This document shows, piece by piece, positions 17,904 to 26,947 of a stretch of DNA of 64,000 nt. The stretch is taken from contig CANQBD010000003.1 of NCBI GenBank assembly GCA_947589245.1, forward strand, positions 25,310-89,309. The letters run 5' to 3'. The notes under the pieces were generated by a model, which saw only the letters and a program-made list of their open reading frames with translations, had not been told where the DNA came from and made no database searches. This DNA is from an uncultured Anaeroplasmataceae bacterium (GTDB lineage Bacteria; Bacillota_I; Bacilli_A; Acholeplasmatales; Anaeroplasmataceae). Each line of letters starts with the position of its first letter. Position 1 is the first letter of the stretch. The translations under genes and the position numbers were made by a program.

Positions 17904-18407
17904 ATGAAAACAAAATTTATTTTGTCTGGTAATGATTTAGCATTCTTTTTCGAAGAAATCAAAAAAATCATCTATACTAAAGACTATTTAGAACTTAAAA
18001 AATATCACCATCATGGTAAAATATCCACCTATAGCCATTCCATTAAGGTTGCCTATTTAGCTTTTTGCTATGGCAAAAAAAGAAAACTAAAATTGAACTA
18101 TAAAGAACTTATTAGATCAGCTTTACTCCATGATTTATATTTTTATGATTGGCATGATAAACATAATGGTATTCACCTTCATGGGTTATTTCACCCTAAG
18201 AAAGCTGTCAAAAATGCAACTCGACTTTATAATATCAATAAAAAAGAAAAAAGAAATATGGCTCACCACATGTTTCCATTAACCCTAATTCCCCCAACAA
18301 CTAAAGCCGGCTGGATTATCTGTCTATGTGATAAAATGGCTACCGCAAAAGATTATAAAGCAATGAAACTTAAAAAAAGAGCCTTAAAAAATTTAAAGAC
18401 CACTTAG
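17904..18407 (+). CDS. HD-domain phosphohydrolase
   Basis: 167 residues. HD-family metal ligands are visible: H45 (TYSHSIKVAY), H76-D77 (ALLHDLYFYDWH), H121/H122 (NMAHHMFPL) and D143 (LCDKMATAKDY). The pattern matches small cytosolic HD proteins of Bacillota annotated as phosphohydrolases; the substrate (nucleotide or phosphoester) is unknown. It is a single gene with its own terminator, divergent from the ABC exporter. It lacks a Shine-Dalgarno and has TATAAT directly upstream. The Lys-rich C-terminus overlaps the terminator stem. Confidence 0.82.
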   Translation: MKTKFILSGNDLAFFFEEIKKIIYTKDYLELKKYHHHGKISTYSHSIKVAYLAFCYGKKRKLKLNYKELIRSALLHDLYFYDWHDKHNGIHLHGLFHPKKAVKNATRLYNINKKEKRNMAHHMFPLTLIPPTTKAGWIICLCDKMATAKDYKAMKLKKRALKNLKTT

Positions 18408-18424
18408 TTGGTCTTATTTTTTTA
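18396..18424 (+). terminator. Terminator of the HD-hydrolase gene
   Basis: AAGACCA and TGGTCTT arms around CTTAGT, then ATTTTTTTT. The stop codon lies in the loop. Confidence 0.8.
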
Positions 18425-18466
18425 AAAGTTAAAGCCTAATTTTAATCAAAATAATATTTTTTCAAT

Positions 18467-18492
18467 AAAAAAAAGGAGCATTTTCATACTCC
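18467..18492 (-). terminator. Terminator after the 157-residue protein gene
   Basis: On the minus strand GGAG...CTCC closes a short hairpin followed directly by eight T. It ends the PME-DUF697-157aa operon. Confidence 0.65.
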
Positions 18493-18495
18493 AAA

Positions 18496-18969
18496 TTAAA
18501 ATTTAAAATCTAAAGCCTTTACAGAAAGATCTTGCGTAGGACTATCTGTCATAATTTTAAGACCAAAACTAATCATTCTAAAAATATCACCACGTAAGAA
18601 TAGACCAGCCCCAGCTCTCACTCTATCAGCTGAGGTTAGCATAACTGGTGCAAATAAAGGAACCGTATTTTTAGCTTTACAAAGATTGACATAGCCAATT
18701 CTATCTTGATCAGAAATGTTTGCATAATTAGGAAAAAGGCAAGGAGCTACAACTAAGCCATAAAGCTTATCGGCCTTAGCAAGTAAAATATTAGGATAAT
18801 GACCAACCTTATCATTGATACCAATGATTTTTAAGCTTTTACCAGCTAAAACTTTATCTAAGGTAAATTTTATAGCCATACTTAAAACCTCTTCAGGAGT
18901 TAAAATATCTTCTTTTTGGTATTTAGGAATAAGACCATCAGCCCAAATTGATTCTAAATTATTCTGCAT
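18496..18969 (-). CDS. Uncharacterised 157-residue cytosolic protein
   Basis: 157 residues from ATG at 18969, preferred over the TTG one codon earlier because AGGA lies 8 bp before it. There is no signal peptide, membrane segment or catalytic motif I recognise. Sequence such as KSLKIIGINDKVGHYPNILLAK and LFAPVMLTSADRVRAGAGLFLRGDIFRMISFGLKI suggests a small alpha/beta fold. Its frame overlaps the end of the DUF697 gene by 11 bp, so it is translationally coupled and may work with that membrane protein. Last gene of its operon. Confidence 0.7.
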   Translation of the reverse strand: MQNNLESIWADGLIPKYQKEDILTPEEVLSMAIKFTLDKVLAGKSLKIIGINDKVGHYPNILLAKADKLYGLVVAPCLFPNYANISDQDRIGYVNLCKAKNTVPLFAPVMLTSADRVRAGAGLFLRGDIFRMISFGLKIMTDSPTQDLSVKALDFKF

Positions 18970-19903
18970 CAACTATATCCTCACTTTCCTTCTTACGACT
19001 AGTGAAGAAACGTACTATTCTTCTTGGAAAGAAAGCAATAGTTTCAGAAACAACCATCGGTAATAATTTTAATGTTTCCTTATACGCTTGACGTCTAATA
19101 TCTTCTTTAGTTATAACTGACCCATCATTAAACAAATAACGGCGACATACACAACCGATTCTTAAAGTCATTAAAGCGTTAGCTGCTCCTTGAATAACAC
19201 TTTCTAATATTGTTCCTAAATATGGAATATTATTTAAAACATCCATTGAACTCTTAGGAACAACATCTTCAAGCTTAAGATTTTCTAACCCTTCCGCAAT
19301 TAGAGCCGTCCCAAAAACATTGATTGTAAGCTTACTTAAATTCTTCATTGATGGTCTAAAGCCACACTTAATTACCAGCTCTTTAATCATTTTAACGTTA
19401 ACAGCAAAGACCGTAATCATATCAAAGCGAGCACTTTGACAGATGGCTGTTGAAATCATAACTGTTTTTGCATCATGAATAATTATTTTATTAAGCTGAC
19501 CCTTAACTGATTTTTCAAAAACATATTGAAGATTAAATAATAATTCTTCTTTATTTTTATATTCACACAATAAAATCTTTTGATCCTGAGGTAAATCATT
19601 ACTCTTAACAATATTTTTAGCCACTTTCTTGTAGATAGCAACAGCCTTAGGATTATTCTGATCTAAGGAAGTAGCTATTGATAAGGATGGTGATTTGATT
19701 ATGATAATAATTGGTTGGACAATCACTAAATAAAATAATAAAACAAATAGAGCATAAAAACCATATTCTAAATATTCTGAGATTCTTCTTAGCTTTTCAC
19801 CAATATTTAAGATTGCACTTATTACCATGAGTAAGAAGAGAATCAAACACCCTATAGCTATTACATAAAATAAAAACCGACTTTTATCTTTTTTCTTTTT
19901 CAT
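18959..19903 (-). CDS. DUF697-family membrane protein
   Basis: 314 residues from ATG at 19903, which has a perfect AGGAGG 6 bp upstream. Two membrane helices lie at residues ~9-31 and ~46-66, and the remainder resembles the DUF697/YcjF family: an amphipathic helical domain with ISTAICQSARFDMITVFAVNVKMIKEL and PYLGTILESVIQGAANALMTLRIG. The family is often linked to small GTPases; none is encoded here and the function is unknown. It directly follows the pectin methylesterase gene, whose stop lies in this gene's leader. Confidence 0.72.
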   Translation of the reverse strand: MKKKKDKSRFLFYVIAIGCLILFLLMVISAILNIGEKLRRISEYLEYGFYALFVLLFYLVIVQPIIIIIKSPSLSIATSLDQNNPKAVAIYKKVAKNIVKSNDLPQDQKILLCEYKNKEELLFNLQYVFEKSVKGQLNKIIIHDAKTVMISTAICQSARFDMITVFAVNVKMIKELVIKCGFRPSMKNLSKLTINVFGTALIAEGLENLKLEDVVPKSSMDVLNNIPYLGTILESVIQGAANALMTLRIGCVCRRYLFNDGSVITKEDIRRQAYKETLKLLPMVVSETIAFFPRRIVRFFTSRKKESEDIVDAE

Positions 19904-19913
19904 AATATACCTC

Positions 19914-20714
19914 CTATACAAGCTTACAATTTTCTAAAATAAAGCTGTATTCTGTAGGATCATTCTCATGCATCTGCTTAAGAGCCAATGTTGTATCCTT
20001 AGGAATCACACAGTTTATAAACTTAATTCTAGGATAGATTTTATCCTTCACAATTGATGGAAACCAAGCTCTACCTAAAAATGCTTTAATATCTTCCTTA
20101 GCAAAGATACAGTCTTCAAAGCTAAAGCCATTTTTATTACTTGCTAAAGTTGAAGGAGCAGTAAAATAAGCCTCTTTTCCTTTACCAGCTAAAGCTTTAA
20201 TTTGACAATTTTTAAACCGGCAATCAGCACTACCAAAAATAAAATCAACATCCCCACAGATATAGCAATCTTCCACTACATTATTAACCCCAAAATCAAT
20301 ATAAAGCGTGTCTTGATAGCTAATGAAGGAGCAATCCTTTAAATATAAATCACTACACTCCGACTTAAAAGCAACTGCTTGACCATTTTTTTGGCCTAAA
20401 CGATCAAAGCTATTCTCAAAAGTTATTCCTATGGCTTTAAAACCTTTAGCACTTTCTTTAACAATGACTGTTGCAGAACCGGTAGTTCCATAATTCTTAA
20501 TGCCATCACCACCAAGTTCATCAGGAATGATTGTTCCATTTGAACAAGCGTAAGTAATCTTCGTATTTGGCGAACCAATTAATGTTAAATTAGGCGTTGT
20601 AATCGTAATTTTTTCTTGATAAGTTTTATCATCAAGATAAATAATATCGTTAGGATTGGCTCTTTTTAAAATTTCAGTCAAGCTGACATTTTCTCCCTTT
20701 AGACTAAATTCCAT
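19914..20714 (-). CDS. Pectin methylesterase (CE8), apparently cytosolic
   Basis: 266 residues from ATG at 20714. CE8 motifs occur in order on a right-handed beta-helix: KTYQEK (GxYxE), GQAVAF with Q112, YQDTLY with Q134 and acid/base D135, VDFIFG with nucleophile D157, and LGRAW with R215 and W217. All catalytic residues are present, so it should de-esterify methylated galacturonan. There is no signal peptide, as in cytosolic PMEs acting on imported oligogalacturonides (inference). A longer frame from 20753 is rejected because it begins inside the upstream terminator and has no RBS; GGGGTG precedes 20714. No other pectin gene is in the window. Confidence 0.9.
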   Translation of the reverse strand: MEFSLKGENVSLTEILKRANPNDIIYLDDKTYQEKITITTPNLTLIGSPNTKITYACSNGTIIPDELGGDGIKNYGTTGSATVIVKESAKGFKAIGITFENSFDRLGQKNGQAVAFKSECSDLYLKDCSFISYQDTLYIDFGVNNVVEDCYICGDVDFIFGSADCRFKNCQIKALAGKGKEAYFTAPSTLASNKNGFSFEDCIFAKEDIKAFLGRAWFPSIVKDKIYPRIKFINCVIPKDTTLALKQMHENDPTEYSFILENCKLV

Positions 20715-20731
20715 ATTGTAAATCACCCCAT

Positions 20732-20776
20732 AAATAAAGAAAGCCTTAGTCATATTTTAACATATTTCTAAGGCTT
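20732..20776 (-). terminator. Terminator between the 776-residue protein and the pectin methylesterase
   Basis: AAGCCTTAG (20741-20749) and CTAAGGCTT (20768-20776) form a 9-bp stem with an 18-base loop. The minus-strand tail is TCTTTATTT. Confidence 0.75.
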
Positions 20777-20785
20777 ATTACAATT

Positions 20786-23116
20786 TTATTTTGTTTTTTC
20801 TTTTTTCTCGAATATTATTTTCTTAATAAACTTAATTAAATTTAAAAGACCCATAATTAATAAATAGATAAGGATAACAATTAATTTATTAATGTTATGA
20901 ATAATTACCGTAATAAATTCAGGCATTGTTGAAACATTTTCCGTAATTGTTTCAAGAACAATATCATAAGCACTTACAAGAGTAAATAGGAACGCTACAA
21001 TGCTTATAATGTGTGAGGCTCGGTTAGAGATTTTGGTTTTCTTACTTTGATAAATTTGTTCAACTTCGTTACGATTTCTTTTTAAAAGCTCAACATATTT
21101 ATTGACCTCAAAACGATTACGAATTAAATCTAAGCTCTTTTTAGAAGAAACATAATTCATCTGCGAATCCCAGAAGTCAAGAGTCTTAGCATATTCTTCA
21201 TAGATTTCATCTAAACGATCCAAAACCTCTTCTGATGAATTATTAAATTTCTTATCACTGCTCTTTTGACCCTTAATTTGATAAGAATTAATAAATAACG
21301 AGATATTATTTGTAGCAATTAAAATTGCGGCAAGTTCAAAGCAGGTAAGCTCTAGATAAAAAAGCATTACAACCGCAAAATCAATTCTTTCAATCGCATA
21401 GTCACGATAAGTTTCCCCACCCTGTAAAACTGTACTTTTCGAGATGTAGACATTCGAATAGTCATATATAGCATCACCATAAGGATTCTTAAACATCTTT
21501 TCAATGTCTTGGTCAATTATTTTACCTAATTCCTCTTCTTCTTCAAATACGGCTTCGGAATAAAGGATAGATGAAATGTATTGGCGATTAGCTTCATTAT
21601 CAATAGGGAATTTTTCTGTGGCAATATATGGTGATAAAATCATATTTTTAGCTGTACCAACTTTACTGATACCATATTTGATTTCTAAGTAATCATATAA
21701 GTAAATGATGTTAGATTCCTTACCACCAAATTCTGTCTTAATTAAGGCACTTTTTCTTGAACTTTCCAAAACAATTTTGGCATCCTCATCACTTAAGGAA
21801 ATAAACAAATCGTTACGTGAAACCATATCTAAGTATTTAGAAGCTAAATCAGTACCACTCAAACAAATTAAGAATAAAACAGCTGTATGCGTTTCTAAGT
21901 CCACAGAAATTAAAACTCTTGAAGGAATTTGCTCAATTGAAATTGGCTTAATTTGGGAGCTACTATAATAATTATAATGTAATTCTTCCGTTAAAATAAT
22001 ATTAATAGTCTCTAAGTCAAGACGTTTAATACGATTGTTAAATTGTTGTCTTGTACGGATATTACTACCATATTCAAAGTTTTCTTGGAAGATTAGACCG
22101 GTAACAATATTACTTGCTAAAAAATTGTTATCGACTTGCTTTGAATACTTAAATAAGTGATCATAGTCTTCATATTTAGCTGGAATGCAGCAATACATAT
22201 CCGTAATTATTTTACGCACACTAAATTCTTGTAGTGATTCAAAAATATTAGGAAAATACAAATTCTCTTTATCTTCTTCAGTATAAAAAATTAATGCTTG
22301 AACTTTAGCATTCTTAAGCTCAACAATCTTCATACCTTCAGTTACATTGAAGATATCTAATGAATGTTCAATCGGATAAAAATCATCAAAACCTACTTCA
22401 CTAAATAATAAAGCCTCACAACTTCCAAGTGGATCTTGGATAAAATATGGTTTATTAGGAACAGATTTAAAACCCTCTAATGTTATTTTTTTAGATTTAC
22501 CTTTTTTAAATTTAAAGCCTTGCGGTAAAACAATATTAGTTGTCTTTATTCGGTCATCATCATAAGCCATTAACAGTTCAGGATGACGACAGATTTTGCC
22601 ATAGGTAAAACCATTATGCGTATAAGTTTCAATTGAATCATAATAAAATTCATCTTCACCATATTCATAACATCTTTCCTCATTAAATTCCTCATAATCT
22701 AAATCCTTAGGATTTAAGCAAAGGAAGTTATAGTTTAGATGACTAGTAAGTAAAGCTTTAACTAAAGGATTATCATAAAATTTAGGGTAATTAGTTAGAA
22801 CTATATACGTCGTCCAACAATTTGCAATTAAATTATCATAAAGATATTGGTTTTGTTCATCGATGGCTTTTTTATCTAAAGACTTGGGAAAAAAATTTCT
22901 AGCTAGCTTAAAACGATTTTCCCAAGGAATGCTATTAGCATCAAGAGCTATATAATAATAAAATTCCTTATCTTCATTTACTAAAATATAACCACCATTC
23001 GTTTCAATGATATATTCTAATATCGGTTTAATAAAAATATTAGGATAATCACATTTAATCGCATATTTAACTTTTTCTAATAGTTGCTTATCATCTTTAG
23101 TAACTATTTGTGGCAT
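20786..23116 (-). CDS. Uncharacterised 776-residue protein with a C-terminal membrane hairpin
   Basis: 776 residues from ATG at 23116, which has AGGAGG 7 bp upstream; the TTG two codons earlier is not used. The bulk (residues 1-690) looks soluble and acidic, with no motif I recognise. A helical stretch follows (KYVELLKRNRNEVEQIYQSKK), then two membrane segments near 695-715 and 735-760 and a Lys-rich cytosolic tail. The topology, a large N-terminal cytosolic body held by a C-terminal hairpin, resembles the CorA or RMD1/DUF155 layout, but no GMN motif is visible. It lies 15 bp after a GNAT gene, in one unit. No function is assigned. Confidence 0.7.
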   Translation of the reverse strand: MPQIVTKDDKQLLEKVKYAIKCDYPNIFIKPILEYIIETNGGYILVNEDKEFYYYIALDANSIPWENRFKLARNFFPKSLDKKAIDEQNQYLYDNLIANCWTTYIVLTNYPKFYDNPLVKALLTSHLNYNFLCLNPKDLDYEEFNEERCYEYGEDEFYYDSIETYTHNGFTYGKICRHPELLMAYDDDRIKTTNIVLPQGFKFKKGKSKKITLEGFKSVPNKPYFIQDPLGSCEALLFSEVGFDDFYPIEHSLDIFNVTEGMKIVELKNAKVQALIFYTEEDKENLYFPNIFESLQEFSVRKIITDMYCCIPAKYEDYDHLFKYSKQVDNNFLASNIVTGLIFQENFEYGSNIRTRQQFNNRIKRLDLETINIILTEELHYNYYSSSQIKPISIEQIPSRVLISVDLETHTAVLFLICLSGTDLASKYLDMVSRNDLFISLSDEDAKIVLESSRKSALIKTEFGGKESNIIYLYDYLEIKYGISKVGTAKNMILSPYIATEKFPIDNEANRQYISSILYSEAVFEEEEELGKIIDQDIEKMFKNPYGDAIYDYSNVYISKSTVLQGGETYRDYAIERIDFAVVMLFYLELTCFELAAILIATNNISLFINSYQIKGQKSSDKKFNNSSEEVLDRLDEIYEEYAKTLDFWDSQMNYVSSKKSLDLIRNRFEVNKYVELLKRNRNEVEQIYQSKKTKISNRASHIISIVAFLFTLVSAYDIVLETITENVSTMPEFITVIIHNINKLIVILIYLLIMGLLNLIKFIKKIIFEKKEKTK

Positions 23117-23131
23117 AACCAATCCTCCTTT

Positions 23132-23764
23132 TTAAACTTTTTTATAATATACATAATAATATGGTAGTGGCTCCTCTTTTTCACCATCAACATTAAAATC
23201 AACCTCAGTCTCAGATGCTCTTATATAACCCTTTGATTCATAATAAGCAACATTAGAATAAGTATCCGTAAATAAGAAATACTTATCTTCACCTTGTGAT
23301 TTTACAAAATCAACAAATAGTTTTTCTAGGGCTGTACCAATACCATTTTTCCGATATTTTTCATCAACAATAAATAAGACTAATTCATTTTTTAATTCAA
23401 CAGGACTTTGTTTTAAAAGTTTACTATTAACTTTATTAGTTATTCGTTCGATCCTTATACCTCTTCGACCAGATTTGAAAAAGAAAAGTTTAAAGCCAAT
23501 TAAAGCTAAGCGTAAATTATAATAAAATTTTTGCCAAAAGCCAACCTTCTTAACTCGACCAAAGATAAAACCAACAGCCTCATCCTGATCATTGACAGCT
23601 ACATATTGAAAATTAGATTCTGATAAATAGCCATATAAGTAGCCTTTCGCATACATTTTTATAACACATTTGGGAAAATTATAGTCAGAAAACCAAGCTT
23701 CTGTCACTAAACGTTTAATAGTGGCATGATCTTTTTTTAACATTTTACGATAAGAAATTTGCAT
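23132..23764 (-). CDS. GNAT-family N-acetyltransferase
   Basis: 210 residues. The acetyl-CoA-binding motif A is clear: LVLFIVDEKYRKNGIGTALEKLF, with R/Q-x-x-G-x-G/A as RKNGIG. The C-terminal YESKGYIRASE matches GNAT motif B. A basic insert at residues ~75-105 (FYYNLRLALIGFKLFFFKSGRR) separates beta-strands 3 and 4 and is unusual. The acceptor substrate cannot be told from sequence. An AGGTGAT site precedes the start. It is co-transcribed with the 776-residue protein. Confidence 0.85.
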   Translation of the reverse strand: MQISYRKMLKKDHATIKRLVTEAWFSDYNFPKCVIKMYAKGYLYGYLSESNFQYVAVNDQDEAVGFIFGRVKKVGFWQKFYYNLRLALIGFKLFFFKSGRRGIRIERITNKVNSKLLKQSPVELKNELVLFIVDEKYRKNGIGTALEKLFVDFVKSQGEDKYFLFTDTYSNVAYYESKGYIRASETEVDFNVDGEKEEPLPYYYVYYKKV

Positions 23765-23821
23765 ATTATCACCTACTATATTCTAATTTTATTCTTAAAT
23801 GACATTTATTGCAATAAAAAT

Positions 23822-23863
23822 TAAAAAAAGGATTATAAAATAGTTAAAAACTATCTTATAACC
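23822..23863 (-). terminator. Terminator of the potABCD operon
   Basis: GGATTATAAAATAGTT and AACTATCTTATAACC arms make a ~15-bp stem. On the minus strand it is followed by seven T, directly after the potD stop. Confidence 0.85.
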
Positions 23864-23872
23864 CTCATCAAT

Positions 23873-25228
23873 TTAAGCACGAGCATTATTGAAAGTTTGA
23901 TTGATAATATTAATATAATTACGATCAAAACAAGCTAACATATCACCACGATAGACTCTAATACCATTAGGTGTAACTATTTTTTCTTCCTTTGGATAAT
24001 ATTTATTAAACGCAATACCAATTGCCATATCATAGGCATTCCAATAAAGAGTTGTATCATAAGCATCAACACCGGAAGCTACCTCTTCATTAAATAAATC
24101 CGCCATTTCACTACTAAATTCCATTTCAGACATTGCTGTTATATCATCATATACAGCGATAAATGGCGTATTATAGCTAACATAATAGGTGTTTGAATAA
24201 GCTGGATCAACCTCATTTGGCCCAGCACTTCTACTACACATAAAATCAATAAATTTTAAAGCTAAATCATAATTTAAACTATCTTTAGGAATAACATAAT
24301 TATCAATGAAAGCCACTGTATCAGAAGGAATAAAAATATCAAAACCAACCTGATATTCATCTTTATAGACTCTTTCATCACTAGTTAAAATATTGATCAT
24401 ATCACCAATCTCAGTTATTTCAACATCACCAGCAAGATAAGCATCCATTACGACATTGGCAACATTTTCACAATAATAATAAAGGAAGTCACCTGTCCAC
24501 ATATAGCCTAAATCAATATTACCAGCAACAATATCCTTTTTAATATCATCTGTACCCCAAGCATTATAACCCATATTTTTGATAGTATTATACATTTGAT
24601 TTAATTTATCATTGTCGGTGGCAGCTTGATGGGGATCATAGCCTAAATAACGTGATAGAGCATAATAAACATGCTGATATGAATCATACATCGCTACTCT
24701 AGTACCACTAGGTAAGCTAGACCGGTCAAATAGAGATGACCATTCGTTTGGAGCATTTAAAATGGCGGTCTCTAAGCCTTCAAGAACTGTAGAATACATA
24801 ATACCCCAAGTTCCCCATAGATAAGGTACACAATAATCTGTAATGCCTGCACAGCGTTCTTCTAATGTTTCATATAAGCCCTTGATACCTGGCATGATAT
24901 TTTCACTATTAGGACTATAATTCTCCATCTTTGAAAAATCAATTTTAGCAAGCATATCATTACGATACATTTTTTCAACCATATAATCAGATGGACAGAC
25001 AACATCAAAAACAGTCGTTCCGCCTCTAACCTTCGAGTAGAAAATTTCATTAGTATCGCCTAATTCCATCATAACCTCACAATTATAGATGTTTTCAAAT
25101 TCTTCTAGTAATGTCTCATCGACATATTCACCCCAATTTAAAAACAACAATACATTACGACCACCACAAGAGCTAGTTGTCAATAAAAGGAATAAAGAAA
25201 TTAATAATAAACTAATTCTTCTTCGCAT
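23873..25228 (-). CDS. potD: Spermidine/putrescine ABC transporter substrate-binding lipoprotein
   Basis: 451 residues from ATG at 25228, preceded by GGAAGG and overlapping the end of potC by 17 bp. A lipoprotein signal ends at Cys21 (LTTSSC). The mature protein begins LLFLNWGEYVDETLLEEFE, the typical start of PotD/PotF-type binding proteins. Further family patterns are FDVVCPSDYMVEKM, VPYLWGTWGIMYS and YVIPKDSLNYDLALKFIDFM. It captures polyamines outside the membrane and delivers them to PotBC. At 451 residues it is longer than E. coli PotD (about 350), with extra sequence in the C-terminal half. Confidence 0.93.
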   Translation of the reverse strand: MRRRISLLLISLFLLLTTSSCGGRNVLLFLNWGEYVDETLLEEFENIYNCEVMMELGDTNEIFYSKVRGGTTVFDVVCPSDYMVEKMYRNDMLAKIDFSKMENYSPNSENIMPGIKGLYETLEERCAGITDYCVPYLWGTWGIMYSTVLEGLETAILNAPNEWSSLFDRSSLPSGTRVAMYDSYQHVYYALSRYLGYDPHQAATDNDKLNQMYNTIKNMGYNAWGTDDIKKDIVAGNIDLGYMWTGDFLYYYCENVANVVMDAYLAGDVEITEIGDMINILTSDERVYKDEYQVGFDIFIPSDTVAFIDNYVIPKDSLNYDLALKFIDFMCSRSAGPNEVDPAYSNTYYVSYNTPFIAVYDDITAMSEMEFSSEMADLFNEEVASGVDAYDTTLYWNAYDMAIGIAFNKYYPKEEKIVTPNGIRVYRGDMLACFDRNYINIINQTFNNARA

Positions 25229-26087
25229 GATGACGATACCTTCCTTTCGTAATGATTGCATAAGCTGCCACTAAAAGCATCATAACTAGTGTTAAAGCTG
25301 TTGAAAAGGCATAGACACCTGGAAATAAAGATTTTTTACCAATAGATGAATAAATCCAAATTGATAAAGTATTAAATCCATTACCCGTTGTAAAATAACC
25401 AACAACAAAATCTTCAAAGCTTATTGTAAAAGCTAAGACAATGCCCGAAAATATACCGCCACTAACAGCTGGAATAATAATTTTAACAACAGACTTAAAA
25501 GGCTTAACACCTAAATCCATACTAGCATCCATTAGATTAGGATCAATTTCATTCATTTTAGGTAAAACAGATAAAATGATGTATGGAAAAATAAAGAATA
25601 TATGAGCAATTAAAATTGTCCAAAAACCAAAAATATGGCGATTAATTGGTAACAAAAGTGAGAAAATTAACATCAAAGAAATACCTGTAACAATATCAGC
25701 ATTTAAAAGAGGAATATTGTTTAAAAGCATTATTCTACTCTTAATCTTTGGTGGTAAATAAAACATCCCAATAGCAATAAAGGTACCTAATACACCAGCA
25801 ATTAAAGTAGCTGTAATAGAAACTAAGAAGGTATTTATAATTGAATTAGTTAAAGTTTTCTTACTGAACATTGTGGCGTAATTATTAAAGGTAAAACTAG
25901 CAAATTCAGTTGTAGAAGCACTTGAATTAAAAGATTGAATTGCAATAACAACAATTGAAATATAAAGCATAAATACGGCAAAACAAATTAAGACTATTGA
26001 TATTATCTTCCAAATCATCTTTAAAATATGGTAATCACGATAGCCATATTCTTGAAGGGTAGCTTTAGCAAGTTTTTCTTCTATCAT
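25212..26087 (-). CDS. potC: Spermidine/putrescine ABC transporter permease PotC
   Basis: 291 residues with six predicted membrane helices between ~25 and 285. The EAA loop that docks to PotA is visible as DASMDLGVKPFKSVVKIIIPAV. The cytosolic N-terminus of ~25 residues is slightly long for the family. The start overlaps the stop of potB by 4 bp, and its own 3' end contains the start of potD. Together with PotB it forms the polyamine channel. Confidence 0.92.
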   Translation of the reverse strand: MIEEKLAKATLQEYGYRDYHILKMIWKIISIVLICFAVFMLYISIVVIAIQSFNSSASTTEFASFTFNNYATMFSKKTLTNSIINTFLVSITATLIAGVLGTFIAIGMFYLPPKIKSRIMLLNNIPLLNADIVTGISLMLIFSLLLPINRHIFGFWTILIAHIFFIFPYIILSVLPKMNEIDPNLMDASMDLGVKPFKSVVKIIIPAVSGGIFSGIVLAFTISFEDFVVGYFTTGNGFNTLSIWIYSSIGKKSLFPGVYAFSTALTLVMMLLVAAYAIITKGRYRHHAKKN

Positions 26088-26947
26088 ATTAGTGTCTCTC
26101 CTTCCTTGTCAATCTTATTCACAATCAGGATAGAGCCTAAAATAATTACAAGTAAGATAATTGCTAAAACAGCACCTTGATTATAGCTCATATTTGTAAA
26201 GCTCTGTTCAATGATATTACCAATAAGTAAAATATTACCTGCCCCTAAAACTTTCGGAATAGCAAAGCCTGATAAGCAAGGAAGTAAAACCATCATTGAA
26301 CCAGAAACAACACCTTTACTTGATAGAGGAACAGTAACCTTCCAAAACTTAGTAAATTCCGTAACACCTAAATCTAAGGCTGCCTCCTGTAAAGATGGAT
26401 CTATCTTTTCAAGTGAGGTATAAATTGGTAAAACAATAAAAGGAAGGTAAGTAAATACCATACCTAATAGAATTGCCCAGTCAGTACCAATGATATTTAA
26501 ACCTTTAAACCCAAAAATATCACTTAAAATATTTTCAGACTTAAAAATACTAGCTAAGGCATTAATCCGCAGTAGGATATTAGTCCACATCGGTAAAATT
26601 AAAAGCAATAAAACTAAATATTTATTCTTTATTTTAGAACGATATAGACTATAGGCTAATAAATAGCCAAAAAAGATACAAATTAAGGTAGTTAAAATAC
26701 TATATTTAAAAGAATTAACAAAAGCTATCAGTACAGATTCCGTTCCAAGAATAGAAAAATTGTACATAGTAAAGCTCATGCTTTCAAATCTAATACCCTC
26801 AGCATCAACAAACATTAAACAAAACATTACTACTACTGGTAAACAAGCAAAGATGTATAACCAATATAAATAAGGCTTTGCCATGCGGTCTAAATGATGA
26901 TTGTTAAAAGATTGTTTTTTTACTCTACTGGCACTACGATCTTGCAT
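26084..26947 (-). CDS. potB: Spermidine/putrescine ABC transporter permease PotB
   Basis: 287 residues, six predicted membrane helices, and the EAA motif EAALDLGVTEFTKFWKVTVPLS. The start overlaps potA by 28 bp; an internal Met at residue 22 (MAKPYLYW) has no better ribosome site. Family-typical sequences are LPMWTNILLRINA and LLPCLSGFAIPKVLG. It forms the transmembrane pore with PotC. Confidence 0.92.
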   Translation of the reverse strand: MQDRSASRVKKQSFNNHHLDRMAKPYLYWLYIFACLPVVVMFCLMFVDAEGIRFESMSFTMYNFSILGTESVLIAFVNSFKYSILTTLICIFFGYLLAYSLYRSKIKNKYLVLLLLILPMWTNILLRINALASIFKSENILSDIFGFKGLNIIGTDWAILLGMVFTYLPFIVLPIYTSLEKIDPSLQEAALDLGVTEFTKFWKVTVPLSSKGVVSGSMMVLLPCLSGFAIPKVLGAGNILLIGNIIEQSFTNMSYNQGAVLAIILLVIILGSILIVNKIDKEGETLI

